Positions 58,425 to 64,000 of a DNA stretch of 64,000 nucleotides are shown here, one piece after another. The DNA is from Nocardia yamanashiensis NBRC 100130 (GTDB taxonomy: Bacteria; Actinomycetota; Actinomycetes; Mycobacteriales; Mycobacteriaceae). The first letter of the stretch is position 1. Every line of letters begins with the position of its first letter. The position numbers were made by a program, and so were the translations under genes. Under the pieces are notes generated by a model. It saw only the letters and a program-made list of their open reading frames with translations, ran no database searches and was not told the origin of the DNA. The stretch is taken from positions 248,001 to 312,000 of the forward strand of contig NZ_BDCD01000009.1 in NCBI RefSeq assembly GCF_001613325.1. Reading direction: 5' to 3'.

Positions 58425-59162
58425 CTACTTTCGCGCCGCCATGAGCACGCCGAGACCGTCCAGAATCCGGTCGATGCCGAAGCGCAGCGCGTCGTCGCGC
58501 CCGTTCTCGGCGGGCGGCTGCGCGGCCTGTTCGGCCATGATCGCGGTCAGGTGCGGATAGCGGTCGCCGTGCACCGCGAGCACGCCCGCGATCTCCTTGG
58601 CGAGCAGCTCCTCCACGCCCTCGGTCGTGTCCGTGGGTACGGCGACCTGCTGCACCAGGCTGCGGGCGTGACCGAGCAGCAGCACCACGGCGTCCAATTG
58701 CTCCGAGGCGGTCAGCCCCTTGTCCTTCAGCACGGTGAGAGCCGTTTCCGGCCAGCTCAATTCATTGGGGCCGGACGGGCGCACCCCGGTCGCGACCTCG
58801 AGCCCCCACGGGTGGGCGTAATAGCGCCGGAAGACGGTTTCGGTCCATTCACGCAGGTAATCGCGCCAGCCGTCCGGGGTGTCCGCCCAGCCGGCCGGGA
58901 CCTCGGGCGCGGGCCCGAGCGCGACTTCGGCCATCAGCGCGAGGAGTTCGGTGCGGCCCGGGACATACCGGTACAGCGCCATCTTCGCGCAGCCCAGCCG
59001 CTCGGCCAGCCGTGCCATGGAGAGATTGGCCAATCCTTCGGAGTCCGCCAGCGCGATCGCCTCGGCGACGATTCGAGCCAGGGTCAGCGAGGGTTTCGGC
59101 CCGCGCTTGGGGCGATCTTCCCGAAGGCCCCAGAGCAATTCGAGGGTGGTGGGTCCGGCCAT
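58425..59162 (-). CDS. TetR-family regulator divergent from a flavin monooxygenase
   Basis: 245 residues from the ATG at 59162 (another at 59171 lies in AAGGATG, probably the ribosome site). N-terminal HTH: TLARIVAEAIALADSEGLANLSMARLAERLGCAKMALYRYVPGRTELL. The C-terminal domain is of the tetracycline-repressor type (TetR_C). It is divergent from the FAD monooxygenase gene with a 105-bp gap containing GTCCG-A-CGGAC, a likely shared operator. Confidence 0.9.
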   Translation of the reverse strand: MAGPTTLELLWGLREDRPKRGPKPSLTLARIVAEAIALADSEGLANLSMARLAERLGCAKMALYRYVPGRTELLALMAEVALGPAPEVPAGWADTPDGWRDYLREWTETVFRRYYAHPWGLEVATGVRPSGPNELSWPETALTVLKDKGLTASEQLDAVVLLLGHARSLVQQVAVPTDTTEGVEELLAKEIAGVLAVHGDRYPHLTAIMAEQAAQPPAENGRDDALRFGIDRILDGLGVLMAARK

Positions 59163-59267
59163 GAACGTCATCCTTCCGCATGCACCGCTTGACGGCTAAC
59201 TGCGTCCATCGTACGCTAATCAACAACAGCGTCCGACGGACACAGTTTCTCGAACAGGGAGCACGAC

Positions 59268-60452
59268 ATGCGCAACACCACCGTTCTCATCTCCGGCGCC
59301 AGCGTCGCCGGCCCCGCCCTCGCCTACTGGCTGCACCGGTACGGCTTCGACGTCACCGTCGTGGAGAAGGCCCCCGCGCTGCGGGAAGGCGGCCAGGCCA
59401 TCGACTTCAAGGGGCAGACGCATATGACGGTCATCGAGCGCATGGGCATCGTGCGGGACCTGCTGGACCGGCAGACCGGCAAGACCGACATGGTGCTGGT
59501 CGACGAGGCGGGCCGGGAAAAGGCGGTCATCTCCGGCGACTTCACCGGCGGCGATATCGAGATCCTGCGCGGCGACCTGGCCGAGGTCATGTACAAGCGC
59601 ACCGCCGAAGCCTGCGAATACCTCTTCGGCGACACCGTCACCGCGCTCACCGAGACCGCCGACGGCGTGCACGTGGAATTCGAGCACGCGCCCGCCCGCA
59701 CCTTCGACCTGGTCTTCGGCTGCGACGGGATCCACTCGCGGGTCCGCAAGCTGGCCTTCGGACCCGAAGCGGACTTCGTCGCCCACGAGGGCTACTACTA
59801 CTGCATTGCCGGGCAATCGCATTGGCTGAACGACGCCACGGGAGAGCGGGAGCGCGCCCGGTCCCTGGCCTGGCACGCGCCGGGGCGGCTGGCGGTGGAC
59901 GGCGGGTCCAAGGCGGCGCAACTGTACATGTTCGCCTCGAAGGAACTCGATTACTCCCGGGACGATGTCGACGAGCAGCGCGGGATCGTGGCGCGGGTGT
60001 TCGACGGCATGGGCGGGCGGGTGCCCGAGATGCTGGCCGCGCTGCCGCAGCTCGGCGGCTTCTACCTCGACTCGATCAGCAAGGTCAGCATGAAGACCTT
60101 CGTCAAGGGACGCGTTGCGCTGGTGGGGGATTCGGCCTACGGGCACACCCTCGCCGGTTTCGGCACCGGGCTGGCGGTGGTCGGCGCGTATGTGCTGGCC
60201 GGTGAATTGGCCTTGGCCGCAGGGGATCACACCGTGGCGTTCGAACGCTACGAAGAGATCATGAAGCGCTACACGAAGAAGGCGAAGGGGGCGCAGCCCG
60301 GCCCGTTCCTCGCGCCGAAGACGGCCCTGGGGGTTCGGTTCCGCAATTGGTTCCTGGGTTCACGGGCATTCGGTCTCATGTTGAAGTACGGAGACGATGC
60401 TGCGAACGATATCGACCTGAAGAACTATCCCGAGCTTTTCGGTGCACGCTGA
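59268..60452 (+). CDS. FAD-dependent monooxygenase (aromatic hydroxylase/TetX type)
   Basis: 394 residues. FAD-binding VLISGASVAGPALAYWLHRYGFDVTVVEKAP, the DG motif in LVFGCDGIHSRVRK, and VALVGDSAYGHTLAGFGTGLAVVGAYVLAGEL. This is the layout of PHBH-fold hydroxylases, including tetracycline- and rifampicin-inactivating enzymes. The TetR-family regulator beside it fits a drug- or aromatic-inducible pair; the substrate is not readable. The ribosome site AGGGAGCACGAC lies before the ATG. Confidence 0.9.
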   Translation: MRNTTVLISGASVAGPALAYWLHRYGFDVTVVEKAPALREGGQAIDFKGQTHMTVIERMGIVRDLLDRQTGKTDMVLVDEAGREKAVISGDFTGGDIEILRGDLAEVMYKRTAEACEYLFGDTVTALTETADGVHVEFEHAPARTFDLVFGCDGIHSRVRKLAFGPEADFVAHEGYYYCIAGQSHWLNDATGERERARSLAWHAPGRLAVDGGSKAAQLYMFASKELDYSRDDVDEQRGIVARVFDGMGGRVPEMLAALPQLGGFYLDSISKVSMKTFVKGRVALVGDSAYGHTLAGFGTGLAVVGAYVLAGELALAAGDHTVAFERYEEIMKRYTKKAKGAQPGPFLAPKTALGVRFRNWFLGSRAFGLMLKYGDDAANDIDLKNYPELFGAR

Positions 60453-60504
60453 CGGCGGGCGTGGGTATGGCGACTCACGTCGCCATACCCACCGACCGCG
60501 ATAT

Positions 60505-60591
60505 TCAAATGATGACGCCGAGGGTGGTCAGGAATGCGACCACTCCGGCAAAGCCCAGGGCGGCCAACGTAACGGCGAGTCCGATCAACAT
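60505..60591 (-). CDS. 28-residue transmembrane peptide
   Basis: A complete frame of 28 residues, almost entirely hydrophobic, from MLIGLAVTLAALG to TTLGVII, preceded by a strong ribosome site (AAAGGAAAG, 5-6 bases before the ATG). A single membrane-spanning peptide of this kind is typical of small regulatory membrane proteins. It lies alone in the 260-bp gap between the monooxygenase and fum genes. No homologue is known to me. Confidence 0.55.
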   Translation of the reverse strand: MLIGLAVTLAALGFAGVVAFLTTLGVII

Positions 60592-60712
60592 GGTTTCTTT
60601 CCTTTCGTGGAGCATCCGCAGGACGCGGATACTCAGCTAATCGATGGCAAAGCGTGGTGTGTTTCACACTTCCATCCGAAAAAGGAAAGTCGCTCGATGA
60701 CCGGCGGTTTGT

Positions 60713-62116
<1,404 letters not shown>

Positions 62117-62178
62117 GACATCGACCCTATGCCCGGCCCGAGGCCGGTGGGGGTGCCACGCCTGAGGGAAACCGCACA

Positions 62179-62206
62179 CGGCGCGGCGGGAATAGCCGCC
62201 GCGCCG
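62179..62206 (-). terminator. Hairpin between glpX and fum
   Basis: 11-bp perfect stem (CGGCGCGGCGG and its complement) with a 6-base loop, 9 bp after the glpX stop on the minus strand. No T tract. It may partly separate the two genes. Confidence 0.6.
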
Positions 62207-62214
62207 TTCGCGAC

Positions 62215-63255
62215 TCAGGGCATCGGGGGAGCGGCGTGCTCGTCGCCGTCGAAGTCCACCGAGGAGTACTCGCGCAGCTTCGACAGGCGGTGGTAGGCGT
62301 CGACCATGCGCACGGTGCCGGACTTGGCGCGCATGACGATCGACTGGGTGGACGCGCCGCCGCCGTAGTAGCGGACGCCGCGCAGCAGATCGCCGTCGGT
62401 GACGCCGGTGGCGCAGAAGAAGACGTCCTCACCGGAGACCAGGTCTTCGGTGGAGAGAATGCGATCCAGGTCGTGGCCCGCGTCGATGGCCTTCTGGCGC
62501 TCGGCGTCGTCCTTCGGGGCCAGCTTGCCCTGCAGCGCGCCGCCCATACAGCGCATGGCCGCCGCAGCGATGATGCCCTCGGGGGTGCCGCCGATGCCGA
62601 TCAGCATGTCCACGCCGGAATCCGGGCGGGCGCACGCGATGGCGCCGGCCACGTCACCGTCGGAGATGAGGCGGATGCGGGCGCCGGCCTCACGCACTTC
62701 CTGCATGTGCGGGGCGTGGCGGGGACGGTCCAGGATGCAGACGGTCAGGTCGGAGACCGAGGAGTTCTTGGCCTTGGCGACGCGGCGTAGGTTCTCCGCG
62801 ATCGGCGCGCCCAGATCGATGACATCGGCGGCCTCGGGGCCGACGGCGATCTTCTCCATGTAGAACACGGCGGAGGGATCGAACATGGCGCCGCGCTCGG
62901 CGACCGCCAGCACCGAGATGGCGCCCGGCGAACCCTTCGACATCAGGGTGGTGCCGTCGATCGGATCCACCGCGAAGTCCAGCTCCGCGCCGGTGCCGTC
63001 GCCGACCAGCTCACCGTTGTACAGCATAGGCGCTTCGTCCTTCTCGCCCTCGCCGATCACCACGATGCCGCGCATCGAGACGGTCGCGACCAGCTGCCGC
63101 ATCGCGTCCACGGCCGCACCGTCGCCGCCCTCCTTGTCGCCCCGGCCGACCCAGCGGCCCGCGGCCATGGCCCCGGCCTCGGTGACCCGGACCAGCTCCA
63201 GCGCGAGGTTGCGATCCGGAGCCTCGCGGCGGGGTGCGGGCGTGGGTGCCGTCAT
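62215..63255 (-). CDS. glpX: Fructose-1,6-bisphosphatase class II
   Basis: 346 residues from the ATG at 63255, with CAAGGAGG at the right spacing. Gluconeogenic FBPase, the only one in many actinomycetes. Seen: [31 protein letters not shown], the metal/phosphate motif [14 protein letters not shown], and [19 protein letters not shown]. Corresponds to Rv1099c. The C-terminus is short and polar. Confidence 0.96.
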   Translation of the reverse strand: MTAPTPAPRREAPDRNLALELVRVTEAGAMAAGRWVGRGDKEGGDGAAVDAMRQLVATVSMRGIVVIGEGEKDEAPMLYNGELVGDGTGAELDFAVDPIDGTTLMSKGSPGAISVLAVAERGAMFDPSAVFYMEKIAVGPEAADVIDLGAPIAENLRRVAKAKNSSVSDLTVCILDRPRHAPHMQEVREAGARIRLISDGDVAGAIACARPDSGVDMLIGIGGTPEGIIAAAAMRCMGGALQGKLAPKDDAERQKAIDAGHDLDRILSTEDLVSGEDVFFCATGVTDGDLLRGVRYYGGGASTQSIVMRAKSGTVRMVDAYHRLSKLREYSSVDFDGDEHAAPPMP

Positions 63256-63484
63256 TACGGTGCCTCCTTGGTTGTCTACAAGCTGCCCAAATTGTCGCAT
63301 TGAGCATCGGAGGCCCGAGCAAGTACTCGTATTGCACTCTCGTACCGATCACCGCGCAGGTCACCGGCCTGATCTCGGGCTGACCGGCGGCGGGCGTCTC
63401 GTTCGTCCGGAAACATGCCGGGACACGCGGGTTTCGGGCGGACTGTGTGCTCGGTCGCAGTCGGGGCCCGTGGATACTGGTGCC

Positions 63485-64000
63485 GTGTCGTACCAGAAGC
63501 CCCGCACCCAGCACGATTACAAGGACCTGATCTGGTCGTTGCTGCCGCTGCTGCTGATCTGCCTGGTGATCGCGGGCATCGCCGCGCAATGCAGTTTCCA
63601 GACGGGCGGGCCGAAGCAGGGACAGATCCCGGAATTCAAGATTCACGATTCCCTGACGGTCGCGGCGCGTGAACTGCCGTTTCCCATACGGGAACCCGCC
63701 GTCCCCGCCGACTGGACGCCCAACTCGGGTTCACGCGCCGATGTGACCGGCGGCGGGAAGCTGGCGACGGTCGGGTACATCACCAACCACGGCGCGTACA
63801 TGCAGCTCACCCAGAGCGACGCCACCGAGGACAAGCTGGCGGCGCAGATCGTGGGCAGCCGGTACGCCACCGGGACCGAGCAGATCGGCGATCGCAAGTG
63901 GGTGGTGTACGGCGAGGCCGACACCGAACCCGCCTGGATCTCCGATTACGGCAATGTGCGCGTGCTGATCAAGGGTGCGGGCAACAAGGGTGCGTTCCTG
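63485..64000 (+). CDS. DUF4245 membrane-anchored protein, 5' part (3' end outside window)
   Basis: A GTG at 63485 opens a frame that is still open at the window end; 172 residues are visible. A short cytoplasmic start (SYQKPRTQHDYKDLI) precedes one transmembrane helix (WSLLPLLLICLVIAGIAA). Next is an extracytoplasmic domain with FPIREPAVPADWTPNSGS and GAYMQLTQSDATEDKLAAQI, matching DUF4245 (Rv1100). Function unknown. GATACTGG just upstream can be a -10 box, implying a leaderless transcript. It is divergent from glpX. Confidence 0.85.
   Translation, partial: MSYQKPRTQHDYKDLIWSLLPLLLICLVIAGIAAQCSFQTGGPKQGQIPEFKIHDSLTVAARELPFPIREPAVPADWTPNSGSRADVTGGGKLATVGYITNHGAYMQLTQSDATEDKLAAQIVGSRYATGTEQIGDRKWVVYGEADTEPAWISDYGNVRVLIKGAGNKGAFL

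Overview
The window looks like chromosomal DNA of a high-GC actinomycete of the order Mycobacteriales, most likely Nocardia or a close relative. Evidence is the codon use, the mycothiol gene mca, tandem DUF4189 proteins, a PapA5-type acyltransferase, an XRE/DUF397 pair and HAMP-type class III cyclases. From memory of the M. tuberculosis map, the backbone follows Rv1077 to Rv1100 in order: cbs, metB, greA, DUF4307, mca, a small membrane protein, DUF255 thioredoxin protein, hemolysin III, short Z-isoprenyl diphosphate synthase, coaA, glyA, phoH2, desA2-like, fum, glpX and DUF4245. Long accessory blocks split this backbone.

Layout. 1-10.2 kb: the 3' end of cbs and, after an inserted block (AbrB-type membrane protein, an HD-domain/LuxR-type regulator, a secreted lytic transglycosylase, an Msc-like channel, a glutaryl-CoA dehydrogenase-like enzyme), metB; cbs and metB are both transsulfuration enzymes. 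10.2-12.8 kb: greA, DUF4307, mca and a coupled membrane protein. 12.8-34 kb: a large accessory region. It starts with a bacterial Ro60 (Rsr) gene preceded by one or two Y-RNA-like, tRNA-mimicking RNAs. It continues with an ArsR/arsenate-reductase fusion operon, a P450, methyltransferases, an XRE/DUF397 locus with three small opposing genes, and two ECF41-like sigma factor loci, one paired with an oxidoreductase and one with a carboxymuconolactone decarboxylase-like protein.

34-41.5 kb: a cargo block between a broken 5' copy of the DUF255 thioredoxin gene and a complete copy. It holds a TetR regulon (DsbA-like, DoxX, cupin, alpha/beta hydrolase) with two matching operators, a PapA5-like acyltransferase coupled to a thioesterase, a divergent HTH regulator, and a Tn3-family transposase remnant at its right edge. 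41.5-64 kb: mostly backbone, with a membrane cyclase, a probable ZTP riboswitch before glyA, a short leader ORF before phoH2, a DUF885 peptidase, a limonene-epoxide-hydrolase-like protein, a TetR/FAD-monooxygenase pair, fum, glpX and the start of a DUF4245 gene.

The most striking system is the Ro60/Y RNA locus at 12.77-14.70 kb. The 5' UTR of the Ro60 gene encodes, on the same strand, a ~160-nt RNA. It has a long terminal helix with a single bulged C, closed over a circularly permuted tRNA-like module in the order T arm, closed acceptor-like hairpin, D arm. All functional statements come from reading the sequence and family knowledge; no searches were run.
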